Shown one piece after another: positions 21,982 to 34,699 of a DNA stretch of 64,000 bases. Below the pieces are notes generated by a model. It saw nothing but the letters and a program-made list of their open reading frames with translations. It made no database searches and was not told the DNA's origin. The DNA comes from Ditylenchus dipsaci (lineage: Eukaryota; Nematoda; Chromadorea; Rhabditida; Anguinidae): NCBI GenBank assembly GCA_004194705.1, contig SADC01001301.1, positions 558,001 through 622,000 of the forward strand, in the 5' to 3' direction. The position numbers were made by a program, and so were the translations under genes. The stretch's first letter is position 1; each line of letters begins with the position of its first letter.

Positions 21982-22816
21982 GGTTGCAATGACGAATCCC
22001 CCACGAGGACTGATCAGGTGGAGGAGATAACTTCATATTCGTGTTTCTCGACCCTGATTTCATGAGAAAGCCGCGCGTTTTTTTGATTCTAAGAAAAAAA
22101 AATTTTTTCGAACACAGGGGGTATCATGGTTTTTTAGTCAAAATTTGAAAAATTTAAATTGGCGCCTTTTGAATTTTAAAGGATAAAGGGCTGTATTGGA
22201 GGGGAAGGGATTAAAAGGGCTATTTTTATGCAGAGCAATAAAAAAGTAAATATATGTATTCTTCGACTGCCTCACCATGTTTTCAACTGGCCATGGCAAA
22301 AAGAGACTCTAATGCATTTAATGGTCAAGAGTACTTCTCGGAATCATGTCTAAGGTAAGTGGGTGCGCGCATCTCTAACTCTCAAGCCCCTGCGCCCCCG
22401 AAGGGCTTGTGGGCTTGGAGTTGAGATGCGCACACCCACATACCTTAGACACAAATCACTCGAAAGTGACTCTGATGCATAAAAAGCATGCATATCAGAG
22501 TTTATTTATGCGGTAGGCCCCAGTATTTCAAAACTATGTTCAACATCTTCTTGTTAGTGGGCCTGAGTCATTAGTGGCCCTTTTTATTCCCTTCCCCTCC
22601 CTATACAGCCCTTTTCCCTTTTAAATTCAAAAGGCGCCAATTTAAATTTTTCAAATTTTGACTCAAAAACCATGATGTTCCCCTGTGGTTCGAAATTTTT
22701 TTTTCTTAGAATCAAGAAAACGCGCTGCTTTCTCATGAAATCGAGGTCTAGAAACACGAATATGAGTTATCTCCTCCACCTGATCAGTCCCCGTGGGGGG
22801 ATTCTGAACTCAAGCC
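21982..22816. mobile_element. hAT-like palindrome, 835 bp, copy 1
   Basis: Near-complete palindrome. Tips GGTTGCAATGACGAATCCCC / GGGGATTCTGAACTCAAGCC; flanks TAAATATT and AAATATTT are near-matching 8-mers. The centre has GCGCATCTCTAACTCTCAAG and its complement. The second copy is at 30555-31410. Confidence 0.8.
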
Positions 22817-22829
22817 AAATATTTTAGTT

Positions 22830-24800
22830 TACTTTTTTAATTTTTCTGAAATTTTAAGTTTATCGTCATTCAAATTGGCTCAATAACTGAAATTTTATTT
22901 CTTGATGGAAACAGCTGGTGTATGTATTAATTTTAAGATAATTTTGTTGCACTGAAAATAGAGATAAACTAATGATAAATTATAGGTCGTCATTTGAATT
23001 TTTTATCATTGATTTTTGTGTCGCTAATATAAGAGGCGGCAAAGATCAGTTCAGATCGACATACTTTTAACACCAATTCGGTTAGCATGGTTGATTTGCT
23101 TGTAAAAATGCTTTAAAAATTTATAAACTGGTGTGAAATTTCAAATTTCCACAAGACAAAAATTCAAAATGTATTTTTCAAAATTTAAATATTTTTTGTC
23201 TTAAACGGATTTTGAAATTTTACAATGATTTCTGAGTTTTATAAGCAAATCAACCATACTGATCACGGATTTGACGTCGAAATTATAAAATTGCAATCAG
23301 GGAGTAAGTTTTGGTCAAGTTTTGGCAAGAAATTGAGTTTTATAGTCTGAAAGTAACTCACATCGCTCAGAACCCCACCTCAGAAAGGGCAGAAGCCGCT
23401 GAAAGTTGTTTTTTCGGTGTTCACTAAAAGGGGTTAAACTTTAAAGTTTGATTACCCGCAAGTAATTACTTACGCAAGTAATTGAAACCAACGTTAATGA
23501 TGCACCAACCCAATACATTCAAACCTCTGTACAACGGCACCCGCAAAAGTTTGTTCCGCCCAGGTCCGACAATTTTCACCCCGAATTTTAACTTGTTTGT
23601 TACGTCTGTTTTGACAGTCTAGTCCCAAAATTATAAGCATTCAATATTACCGATCGCTTTACAGATAGCAAAGATTATTTGCTTCAAAAAGAAAACAAAT
23701 CGATATAATGGCACTTTTTTTTGCAAATACGGTGCCGTTATGTCGAGGTTTTGCTTTTTTAAAGTACAAAATTTTGGCTTCTGGAAAATGATCGGCAAAA
23801 TCGGAATCCTCCGCGATTTTCGGGACTATACTGTCAAAGTTTAACATTCGGGGTAAAAAAAGTGTCGGAACCTAGGTGGGAACGAACTTATAACTTATGA
23901 GGTTTGACTATAGCCTGCTTTTTGATAGGCTCAAAACTTTTTTATGTCATATTCGCAATTTTATTAAAATTGATAAATTTTTATTAAAAATATTCATTTA
24001 GCTTAAATAACTTGGCGACAACACCACAGTGAATGCAATTAGAGGCTGTAGAGAATCGGACCTAAAATATTTTATTAAAATTATAGAAATATATAAATTG
24101 GTTTTAAACGGGAGGGAGAGTTGAAGCTATTAAGAAGATAATGCTGACAGGTTTGGGCAATTCAAATTTAATTTTTTTGAACAGTTTTCGAAGAACAATG
24201 TTCATGCGTTCTAAATTGCCCCTCCCCGTCTATTCATAAAAATTCGTAATTATCGGCCTCCTGTACGAATTTTTCGATTGGGTACTAACAAAATAAGGCA
24301 TGCAATTTAATTTGAGGTCTATTTTTGTTAGAAACCCAATCAAAAAAATCCGTTAACAATTACGGTACCGGTTATGAAAACATTTTGAATTGGTTGGGGA
24401 TAATTTGGACGCGTGAACAGGGTCATTTAAGCAATATTTTGTAGACAAACTGGCGTTCCGATCCACACAAAAGCTTGTGAACAATTAAAAGTTAAATCAG
24501 CAAATCATATCAAAACTTCTAAATTTATTCAAAAAATATCCTGAAAATGAAAATGGAAAATGAAAAACGATCAAAAACGGCTTGAACAGTTTTCTATTGC
24601 ATTTTAATTTTCAGGCCATCTTTTGAAAAATCGGATTTCTGATATAGGTGCTGCTAATTCAACTTTTACTTTTGCACAAGTTTGTATGACATCATGAAAA
24701 GGGTAATCAACGAAATATAGCTCCAAAATGACAATTAAAAATACGAAATTTGAAGTGCTCACTATTCAACTCACTTTCAACGACTACCATCCCCCCTCCC
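22830..24800. other. Stretch without a supported gene
   Basis: Holds a TA-flanked pogo-like MITE (23516-23910), a fragment at 23500 resembling a mariner end (GATGCACCAACCC), and a fragment at 24220-24360 resembling 7200-7340 and 43570-43680 (TTCGATT / TTAGAAACCCAATC phrases). A short palindrome AAGTAATTACTTACGCAAGT lies at 23460. Confidence 0.5.
23516..23910. mobile_element. pogo-like MITE
   Basis: Left CATTCAAACCTCTGTACAAC, right ATGAGGTTTGACTA, with TA flanks. Matching inner arms GTCCGACA / TGTCGGA and TTCACCCCGAAT / ATTCGGGGT. Similar in style to 17308 and 31872-32057. Confidence 0.65.
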
Positions 24801-24811
24801 TTCAGACTTAC

Positions 24812-27800
24812 TGAGCACATACGGCGAAAGAACTAGACCAGACAGGATTTGAGGGAAAACAGAATCGGCGCTAGAAACAATAATGTCTTTAGTAATTCTA
24901 ATTGCTATATTCCCATTTTTATGTCATTTACAGTCAATAGACTTAAAAAATCAACACGCTAATTATTCATGAAATTTCTTAAGCTATAAAAACTTTGACC
25001 AATTTTAGGAGTTACATCTTTCCAAAAATAAATTTTCCATACTTACACAGCACAAATGGTGATAGGATCAGTGGTGATCCAAGCAAAGGGTTCAAAATAA
25101 GTGGTGACAAGAGCAAGGGGAAGGATGACAGGTGTGAACACATTTGGGGATAAAATCAATGGAGACAGTAATAGGGGACTTAAACTACCTGAAATACGGT
25201 AGTTAGCTTCATTTGCAAAAATTCAAATCAATTTGAAAATTTAGCACGTCAAGGCCTGACTGTAAGACCAGCACATTCTGGTGCATAATTTACGGAGAAT
25301 CTTTTTATCGCTGTGGATTTTTTTAGAAGGGCAGCTTTTCCGCAGAAAGGGTCTGTAGTTTTTGATAACATTATCATTGGAATTCTTGATTTATCTTTTT
25401 CTTTAGAGGACGAAATGCACTTTCTAACGCACATTTAGTTTTTTCGTTTTGTTAAGTATAAATGCGTTTCAAAATTTTTTCAAAATTAGGTGTAATTTTT
25501 TGATCAGAAAGTTTGTGAAAAAAGTTATAACACCAAATGCAACAATTTTATAATAAATCGTGACAACTATGCGAAATAAAATTACAGACTGTGATGCAAA
25601 ATGCTCTAAGATTTTTCTGCTGAAAAAACCGTCATTTCTAACACCGAATTTATGTTGAGCATTGTCGATTTGCTTATAAAACTGCTCTTGAAATTCCAAA
25701 GATACTGTCAAATTTGAATTTGCTCGAGACTAAAATTATTTAATTTTAAAATGCTCTACAAAAAAAATATATACGAATTTGAATGATAATGTTATCAAAG
25801 CTACAGACCCTTTTACAAAATCTTTTCAAGCAATTTTAGTTGTTCTTAAAAATAAGAAGTTCGGCGGAAAAGTTGCCCTTCTAAAAAACCATCGCAATAA
25901 AAACGACCCTTTTAAAAGATTCTCCATAACATTCTGTAGCAGAATGTACTGGTTTTACAGTCCGTCCTTGGCGTGTTGAAAAACTAAACTTGGGGTTTGT
26001 ACAAACATTTTTTTGTTAAAACTAACTTACTGGATCGAAAATTCCCGACTCAGGATAAAAGGGTGTAAAACCAAAGAGTCAGAACAATCTGAAATTATGA
26101 TGTTTTTATTTTATTATGCTTCTTTGAATGTATTACTGGAGTGAAGATAAGCGGTGACAAAATCAAGGGTGACAATACTCTGGGCGACAAAACTACTGGT
26201 GTGAATATAACCGGTGATAGAACCACGGGTCCTAGCACAGATGGACCTAAAATATTATTACAGCTATAAACTAGCTAAATTGTGATTAACGAAGACCACA
26301 CAAAAAATAAATCAATCTAAAAGGCAAAATGTCTAATAAATATGACAAAAATCAAATCGAGATCTGGCCTGAAAATGATCATTTTTTTAAATTTCGATAC
26401 TTTCAGTCATATCTTCATATCATCAAGCCACTTTTTTATTAATTTTGCTTCCAGACTCAAATTTATCTTATAAAAGTTGCCTAGTTAAGGCGCATTCACA
26501 ATGAGGAGGCTGTTTGTGGATGCTAAAACGGACTACTGTATTTTCTCTATTAAACGCCCCCTCTTCAATAAACGCCCCCACTCTAAAAAAACGACCCCTA
26601 TTTGACTAGATTTTCAGAGTTAAGCCATTTTTGATTAAGAATTTTAGAATTTTTTTGGGGTTGAACAGTAAACGCCCCGGGGCGTCTAATAGATAAAATA
26701 CGGTACCCACTAAGAATCGCGGTAACAGAACCCTCGCCTTTTACTTTTATTCCCAAAATTATTCAATTGGCGCGGTTTTTTATTTTCCACTTGCTTATGC
26801 CGCTACTGACATCCTGTAGTTGAGGTTTAGGACTACAAATGAGCTGTTGACTGAGTAAATCATGCTTCAAAAATTCAGATACAATTTTAAGAATCCACCT
26901 AAGAATCCCAACTCCTAACGTTTGTCATCGACATTTTTCACTAAACTGTTGAATTTCGGGTGATAAGTGTCTAGCTTCCGTAAAAACGCTGATTATTATT
27001 ACAAAAAAAAATTTGAAATAGAAAATTTTGATTTTTTTTCTTTTATGCAACTCAGGGTCAATTTCACGCATCAGAATGTCACTTTTTTATTTGGTACTTA
27101 AAATTTTAATAAGAATTTTTTTGCATAAATTAAAATATTTAATTTGCGAAGTTTTTTTAAATTCTAGAACAAAAAAAAAAAGCGCAAAAAAACAAACAAA
27201 AGTTTTAAGCTGTGCGTGCACAATAGCTAAATCTAATCAATTTGCCCAAAAATGTATGTCTATAAATCAGGTCGCAGTGTACCAAATCACTTACTCAAAG
27301 TAATAGGACTGAACACAATTGGACTTAAAATGATGGGCTGAGAGATCAGTCTATTCAGGGTAATAAACACGAAGAAAATAGGTGATAGTGTTACATCCTT
27401 CTGCCTGATTTTGAAAGAATCCAACTCAGAAGTACGGTGAATATCTTTTTCAAGGCCTTCTTCGAAAATGGTATGATTCATGGCAGACAATCTTCGAAGG
27501 GCTTCTGAATTGTTATAAACAGATTGGGGACCATATAGCAGCTGAAGTTGGGTGGGACTTAACATGGTGTAGCCGGTGTCATTCATTTCTTTTAGCTAAA
27601 ATTTGGTAATTTATCAGTCAGGTATAACTTTGTTGTATTACCTGCTGCTTCGAATAGCTTAACTCCAACTTCTCAAATACTTCCACCTTCTTTTTCTCGT
27701 ATTCTCCAAACATTTCAGTGACATTTTGTTTGTTGAAAATTAGTGGGGTTCATTCTTGTCTCGGATCTCTACATCAAACTTTTTTCTGGATTCTTTTCTT

Positions 27801-30800
27801 ATTTCTGAAGCCTTTTTCAGCTCTCCATCCAATCTATCTGCTTCATCAACCACTCCAGCTGCTTCTATAATCAAGTTCATCCATTCCTGCTGGTCTTTGG
27901 AACTAAAGTCTTTGACTAGGTTAGGCAAACTGGTTAGTTTTTCGACCGCATTGCCTTGGTTGTGCAAGCTAAACAGGGAGGTGACAAAAAGTCTATCTGA
28001 AATTTCATATTATATTTTTTAAATAATTTTTGAGTCCTTTATGACCTTTAGAAATCCTATGCCTGACAGTATCATATTTTATTTTTTTTAATGCCTCGAA
28101 AGCTAAAAAAGTTCCAAGCGAAAGACAACGATGAAAGCCAGCCGCAAAATTAAAAATCTAAGAATCTTCCGAAGATCAGCATATGTAAGACTTAGTGGTC
28201 TAAGGGGTCAATCTAATTAGCTGGGACGCAAAGAATATAATGGAAGACACTAGACTGTTTATAGGAACATCAAGAATTTTACAGGAAACGGGCACGGAAG
28301 TCCAGCAGGAGTAAAGCGGCAAAAATTAGGTGGAAAAATGTTTGGGTACATTTTGTCACCTTTGTTGAGTGGAATTAGTAGAGATTTATCACCAAAGGCA
28401 GTAAGGTAACGCAAAAATTTACAGTATTATTGAGGTTTGCATCATCATCAGGCACAACACTCATGAACTTGGGGGACACCACTTTCAAGCTTTTCTCTTC
28501 AAAATTGGAAATATTTTGCCATGATGGTGTAGCCTAGCTTTAGACCATCTTTGAGCAGTTGAATCAACTTGTCGGCTGGCTGCTTGCCTTTTCGGAGCGC
28601 TTCTTGTTCAAAAACTTTTTAGTTGTGCCGGATCTTGGATAACATCTTCCAGCTGCAAATAGAAAATCCACAAAATTTTGTGACTTGAGCATTAGCTTTT
28701 CAGAAAACCTATTCACTAAAAATAAAGTAAAACACAGGATATGCCTTGAACCATAAAACATGTCCTTGTTTTCGAATCTAGGAAAATTTTGAGTTACAAA
28801 CTTTTTCTAAATCTGCGTGCTGGGCGACTTTTTTTCATTTGTAATTAATTTGTATTTAATTAATTTGTATTCTAATAATCTTAGCTGTAGCAAAGACTTT
28901 TTTCTTGGATACCTTGGGACTTAGTCTAGGACTTAGTTCAGGTTTTATTTTCACCTTATTTTTGTGTCCTTTTGAAACCGTGGGTTTGCAATTTACATTA
29001 ACTTTCAAATACTTGCAGGTTATCCGACTTTAATTGTGGTTTAGTAGTGTCTTAGTCTCTACTTAATTCCAAAACTCTTACATCGTCTCTGCCGTCTTGC
29101 CCAAATCTATGACTTTTCATGCCCTTAAAGGCTAGCTGGTCCAAATTCTCTATGCTTTCCTCTTCCAATCGTTTTTCTCTTGTTTTTCTTTTTTCACTGC
29201 TCTTTATGCGCTCAATGGTGTGTTGCCACCTGAAACCATACTGTTAAAAACTTCTGTATGTATACTTACGCACCAAAAAACATTCTTTGCTCTTCCATCG
29301 ATTTTGTTTAATTTTTTGGATTTTTTTCAACAAAAAACATGGAAATCCAAGACCATTTTTGTGGTTGGTACGTACACATATGAGCCCAAACCATAAAAAA
29401 TCACTTACGGTCTTGTTTCAGTCTTGTTCTTAGCATCCAACACAGCTTTCATTAACATTTTGGCCACACTTCCTAGCGGAGTAATTGCTGCTTTGGAGGG
29501 GAGCAATTGGTATGATTGTCGACTGGCAACTTGTACACTGCGTTTCGGTCTTTTTTGCATAGACAAAAAGCTTTTTTGGTTGTTGATACGGAAATTTCCT
29601 ATCCAATCCTTTAGTTTTCGAGTATTGCTACTTTTTGAGCTATATGTTGACAGTCGGGTGGAGTTTGACTGAATTTAGTTTCATTTTAGTAAATTAAAAA
29701 AAACCAATAATACTATTTTTCGGTTTTTGTAACATACCGTATAACGTCTAATAATCCCCCACCCATCAATTCTTTGACTAACATTTTAGAGTTAGGGCCA
29801 TTTTCAATTTACAATTTCGAAATTTTTCAGGGATTGAAAATTAATCGCTCATGGGGGATTGATAGAGGTTATACGGTAAGCCTTTTTCAGTGGTGAACTA
29901 AAAATAACAAAAAAATAAAACTTATAAAAAAGTTAATGAATAATCAATAAAAAATTTGGCATACCGTAGTATTAAAGGACCATGAAACTTGATAAGCACA
30001 GCAATTTGAAAATTTTGAATTCGCGCGGGACCGCCCTAATTTTGTCAATAATGTTTTCGATTGTTTTTTTGGCTGTACCGAAAAGGTAAAGAAATATTTG
30101 GTAAAAGGCACATTTGGTAAAAAAACTTTTTGGTAAAAATTTTTGGTAAAAGCACATTTGGTAACAATTTTTGGTAAAGGCACATTTGGTAAAATTTTTT
30201 TTGGTAAAGCACATTTGGTAAAAAATTTTTGGTAAAGGCACATTTGGTAAATTTCTTTTAGTAAGGCACTTTGTAGTTGTTTTGTGTCAAAGACCTTCTT
30301 ATTCCAACTTTTTCTTCTCTTTCCCTTTCTTTCTCCAGGTTTCTATATCTATATTCTCCAGTAAAATTCTTCTTAATTATACTCATTTTTTCTAACTTAA
30401 AATTATGTGTTAGATTAGGTTTGTTAGGACCAAAATCAATATTTCACCCACGCAAACCCCAAAACGTGCGGTGGTTACCTCCTGGTCAGGTGGATGTCCA
30501 CCTGGATGGCCTACAAAATTAAAATTTCTTTAGAATAAAAAATAAACCATTTTTGGTTGCAGTTTCGAATCCCCCCCCCCACGGGACTGATCAGATCGAG
30601 AAGATAACATCATATTCGTGTTTCTCGACCCCGATTTCATGAGAAAGCCGGCTGTTTTTTTGGTTCTGAGAAAAAAAATTTTTTTCGATCCACAGGGGGG
30701 GTATCATGGTTTTTAGTCAAAATTTGAAAATTTTGAATTGGCGCCTTTTGAATTTGAAGGGATTGAGGGCTGTATTGGGAGGGGAAGGGAATAAAAAGGG

Positions 30801-33800
30801 CCACTTTTATGGCAGAACATTATAAATTGAAATATCTGTATTCTTCGACTGCCTCACCATGTTTTCAACTGGGCCGTGGCAAAAAGATACTCTATATGCA
30901 TTTTATGATCAAGTGTACTTCTCGGAATCATGTCTAAGGTAAGTGCGTGCGCGCATCTCTAACTCTCAAGCCCCTGCGCACCCTTCGGGGCGCAGGGGCT
31001 TGGGGCTTGGAGTTGAGATGCGCACACCCACATACCTTAGACACAAATCACTCGAAAGTGACTCTGGATGCATAAAAAAGCATGCATATCAGAGTTTATT
31101 TATGCGGTAGGCCCCAGTATTCAAAACTATGTTCAACATCTTCTTGTTAGTGGCCCTGAGTCATTAGTGGCCCTTTTTATTCCCTTCCCTCCCTATACAG
31201 CCCTTATTCCCTTTTAAATTCAAAAGGCGCCAATTTAAATTTTTCAAATTTTGACTCAAAAACCATGATGTTCCCCTGTGGTTCGAAATTTTTTTTTCTT
31301 AGAATCAAGAAAACGCGCTGCTTTCTCATGAAATCGAGGTCTAGAAACACGAATATGAAGTTATCTCATCGATCTGATCAGTCCCCGTGGGGGGATTCTG
31401 AACTCAAGCCCCATTTTTTATTACTAAAAATTGTGTGAGGAATTCGCTTGTTAAGACCAAAAGTGCGATTTTACCTACCCAACTCCAAACCTGGGGTGGC
31501 TACTACCTGGACAGGTTGATATCCAGGTAACTCCAGAGTAGTGGTAAATTCACCAAACGACCTGAAAAGTCAAACGCCTGCTTTTATATCTTTCATTATG
31601 GTAAAAAAAGGTATGCGCTCAGGTGGATTCGAACCAGCGACCTAAATCAACCCTTCGAATTACTAACAACCCCATCATGCAGTGTGACCAAACCAAGTGG
31701 TCGTCCACTTGGATCAAAAATTGTTTTTTCACGTTTTCGGGTTCCAAAACAACTTTTCTGCACTAATTCGAGCATCCTGAAGATGGTTTGACAGTGGTAA
31801 AATCACGTTTCACCGAGAAATTTTTGAGTTATTGCTAACGATTGATTTTGATAAATCAACAATTAGCAATACAGTCGAACCTCGATTTAGTGGCACCCCG
31901 ATTTAGTGGCACCCTCGATTTAGTGGCACCCTGGGGGCGATTTGGTTGGCCAGAGTTGGCCAAACTTGGCCAAAGTTTACCCCGATTTAGTGGCACCTCG
32001 ATTTAGTGGCACCTAAGGCTCGGCCCCTAGGGGTGCCACTAAATCGAGGTTTGACTGTAACTTAAAAATTTCTTGGTAAAACGTGATTTTACCACTGTCA
32101 AACCATCTTCAGCATACTCGAATCAGTGCAGAAATAATGTTTTAGAACCCGGAAACGTGAAAAGCATTTTCGATCCAAGTGGACGACCACTTGGTTTGGT
32201 TCGTCCCTCTGGATGGAGTTCTGAGCGATTATAAGTGGTGATGTAGAGCTTGCTGGTTCGAATCCACCTGGGCGCATACCTTATTTTTTATCATGATTTG
32301 AGTATTGAGTGGTGTAGAAGTCCATGCACTCATCACCAAGGTCGCTGGTTCAAACCCTCTGGGTGCAATTGTCCTGAGTAGAGGACCTCGATTCATGTCC
32401 TGGTCACTAGTGCTTGACGGGGCTCGGAGAGCATAAAGTGCTTTTAGATGATTGGGGAAACGTCTATGCCCTCCGAAAACGGTGTCTCTGTGACCAAAAC
32501 AGCCAATTCCGCGTCGAAATAAGATCTATGGCCAAAAACAAGAACTTTATGACCAAAAAGATATACCACCCGAAAATATCCACGGAAAAGTTTTCTCACC
32601 ACATGTGCCTTTACCAAAAGAAATTTTACCAAATTATGCCTTTACCAAAAATTTTTTTACCAAATATGCCTTTACCAAAAGAAATTTTACCAAATGTGCC
32701 TTTACCAAAAAAATTTTACCAAATGTGCCTTTACCAAAAATTTTTTACCAAATATGCCTTTACCAAAAAAATTTTACCAAATGTGCCTTTACCAAATGTG
32801 CTTTTACCAAATTTTTTTTTACCAAAAAGTTTTTTTTTACCAAATGTGCCTTTTACCGAATATTCCTTTACCTTTTTCGGTACAGCCTTTTTTTTTTGTG
32901 TGCATGTAAAATTTTTTCAAAATATAGAACCATCTACTAGTCGAGCCCAACGTTGCTCGACAATGTCAGATCGGACGACTTTTCCTACTTACACTGCACA
33001 TAACAACTTATATGAGTCTGTGTTAAAAATTCATTCATATATGGTGTTCAAATTTTCAATGCACACAAAAAAACTAATTCAAGAAGATTATGGACAAAAT
33101 TAGGGTGGTCCCGCGCGAATTCGAATTCCGCAAATTGCTGTGCTTATCAAGTTTCATGGTCCTTTAATTAAACTTGAGCCTAAGCCTAAGATAAATTTTG
33201 TATTTTGAAAATAAAACCTTAGTGCTCTTATTGCTGCCAACAATTTGGTCTTTGAGCAACCTAGACACGCATTTGGCATGTAGCGGAATATTTTTTGCAT
33301 TTTTCGAGCACTTTGCAAACTCAGCAGTGACTCTTTTAGACTTCTCTTTTAGTCTGAAAGGAAATAATTCTACGTTTATGGCTACTATTATTATACCTTT
33401 TATTAGCAACACAGGCCATGAGACTGCTTAAAGCCTGATCCAGCCAGTGTTGATACAGCTCCAGCCCAAATTTTCTTGGATTGGCACATTTAACACTTTT
33501 CCACCGAATGTGTTTAAAAATGGTGTTTCACTAGAAGCTATTGTGCAAAGATGCAAAGAGATCAAAATCAGACTAAATATACATAACAAATTTATATTTT
33601 AATTGACACTTCAAAAATTGAACAACTACTTCGGTAGAATAAACTTAGATTTTCATGCTGAATATATGTGAACTTAGTTTTATTTTAGTAAATTAAAAAA
33701 ATTGTGTCAGCCAATTCGTGCTCAGCATATTCAATGTGCTTATAAAAATGCTCTCAGAAGTTTAAGTTGACTGTCAAATTTAAAATTCCACTTAAAAAAT

Positions 33801-34330
33801 ATGGAAGATTGAATTTGAACCGAATGACGAAGGCAATCCCATCTGGCTGTCTAATTTAAACTTTTCATAGCATTAAAAGCTTTCATATTTTTGAATTTTT
33901 CTGATTCACAAAAATTGTAGAGAACTTTTTTTAATTAGGGCTCAATTATTTTCTGCAAGCAACAAATATTATTATAATGCAGTCCAGTAATTGGGTCCAG
34001 TAGTTTAAATGCAAAAAAGCTGAACTTACCATAACTGCCTGAGAAAGTTATGCCAAACAATCATTTTTAGATTTGCTCAGCTGTCCATCCAGACAATAAC
34101 ACAAAAGAGAGTGGTTCAAAAAGAAAACACCCAATTAACATGTATTTCCACTTTCTCCTTCCTAATTTAAACCTCTTTGATGCTATCAAACTCACCCTTT
34201 TTACGCACTAAATAATTTTTCCGCAAAATGGGATTTTCATTTTCAACATAAAGATTACACCCACTCTTTCCAGACAACTTTGCAACTTTGTCTATCCTTG
34301 ACATCCGCTGGATTTCAGCTAAGCTTCTGG
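24812..34330 (-). CDS. MLT-10-like moulting-cycle protein (LSP-repeat family)
   Basis: Nematode-specific family needed for cuticle moulting in C. elegans. Minus-strand exons: about 34330-34196, about 33530-33218, 29668-29409 (contains KRPKRS, possible furin site), 29229-29082 ([29 protein letters not shown]), 28652-28423 ([17 protein letters not shown]), 27996-27642 ([19 protein letters not shown]), 27595-27295, 26246-26137 ([17 protein letters not shown]), about 25189-25047, 24870-24812 (LVLSPYVL). The last four exons carry the repeated xLSPxxLSP motif typical of the family's C-terminal half. At least five single-base frameshifts separate clear homologous stretches (near 28620, 28520, 27985, 27745 and 25115). 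Neither the signal-peptide exon nor the final 3' exon was identified. The intron 29408-33219 is almost filled by a 3.2-kb nested repeat. The family name is recalled from the motif pattern, not searched. Confidence 0.78.
26536..26703. mobile_element. CCGTATTT-family MITE (word AAACGCCCCC)
   Basis: 168 bp, CTGTATTTTCTCTATTAAACG ... CGTCTAATAGATAAAATACGG. The core (TTTGACTAG..TTCAGAGTTAAGCCATTTT) is homologous to the core of 29737-29876, although the terminal words differ. It lies in an intron of the MLT-10-like gene. Confidence 0.75.
29737..29876. mobile_element. CCGTATTT-family MITE (word TAATCCCCC)
   Basis: 140 bp, CCGTATAACGTCTAATAATC ... GGGGGATTGATAGAGGTTATACGG, TA flanks. The core TTTGACTAACATTTTAGAGT parallels the core at 26580-26660. 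Confidence 0.75.
30555..31410. mobile_element. hAT-like palindrome, 856 bp, copy 2, with perfect 8-bp TSD
   Basis: CCATTTTT at 30547-30554 and 31411-31418 flanks GGTTGCAGTTTCGAATCC ... GATTCTGAACTCAAGCC. The related host repeat at 6370-6760 lacks the insertion and has a single CCATTTTT at 6536-6543, i.e. an empty site. Confidence 0.9.
31872..32057. mobile_element. pogo/mariner-like MITE (word CGATTTAGTGGCACC)
   Basis: CAGTCGAACCTCGATTTAGT ... ACTAAATCGAGGTTTGACTG, TA flanks, 186 bp. CGATTTAGTGGCACC is repeated several times in the left arm. The centre has TTGGCCAGAGTTGGCCAAAC. Confidence 0.85.
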
Positions 34331-34458
34331 GTCAGACTTGCTCAGATAAAATAATGCGCTTGACAGAAGTGCGTTTACAAGGTGTTGTAAATGGTAAAAG
34401 AACGGCGAAAACAAATTTCCTAGGCTGGAAACCAGAGATCAAGTCAGGTCTTCTTTAA

Positions 34459-34646
34459 AAGACCATGGTTTTTGCGGGCAGTGCATGTGCGAAATTTGAA
34501 TTTCGGGGACACTTCTCTTTGGTTTCTCGCTGTAGTTTTTGGAGTTGTTGCGAACGAATGCAAAGAGTACGGTGAGAGACGAAAGAAAAGTGTTGTCCGC
34601 CAATTCCAATTTCGCACATGCCGCTGCGCGCAAAAACCAGGGTACT
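34459..34646. mobile_element. Small TTAA-flanked hairpin element, copy 1
   Basis: Between TTAA at 34455 and 34647, ends AAGACCATGGTTTTTGCG / CGCAAAAACCAGGGTACT. The arms include GACACTTCTCTTTGGTTTCT and AGACGAAAGAAAAGTGTTGTC. It resembles 43326-43510. It lies just upstream of the first recognised MLT-10-like exon. Confidence 0.65.
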
Positions 34647-34699
34647 TTAAAAAGAATTTAGTCCTGGTTTAATTTAAAAAACCCCGCAAGATGTTTAGT

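Larger units (their letters stand above)
30071..32887. mobile_element. GGCTGTACC-ended element with GGTAAAGGCACATTT word arms
   Basis: Ends GGCTGTACCGAAAAGGTAAA / CGGTACAGCC. The left arm (to about 30262) is many copies of GGTAAAGGCACATTT; the right arm (32600-32885) is the complement. Its core corresponds to 6370-7160 in the element at 5794-7571. The flanks are T-runs, so the TSD cannot be proved. Confidence 0.72.
29976..33163. mobile_element. 3.2-kb composite with TTAA flanks in MLT-10-like gene intron
   Basis: AGGACCATGAAACTTGATAA / TTATCAAGTTTCATGGTCCT, flanked by TTAA at 29972-29975 and 33164-33167 (piggyBac-like target). The TIR is about 90 bp, including GCGCGGGACCxCCCTAATTTTGTC. Nested inside is a GGCTGTACC-ended element (30071-32887), and within that a hAT palindrome and a CAGTCGAACCTCG MITE. 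No transposase ORF. Confidence 0.78.

Noticed and set aside
30080..32885. Regularly spaced short repeats resembling a CRISPR array
   Set aside because: The repeat unit is about 15-20 bp without unique spacers, the arms are inverted complements, and the host is a eukaryote.
32414..33103. Longest open frame of the window (229 aa, plus strand), rich in [12 protein letters not shown] repeats
   Set aside because: It is a read-through of TTTACCAAAAATTT-type tandem words in the right arm of a transposable element. The same repeats are open in several frames, and the opposite arm (29944-30243) gives the same pattern on the other strand.
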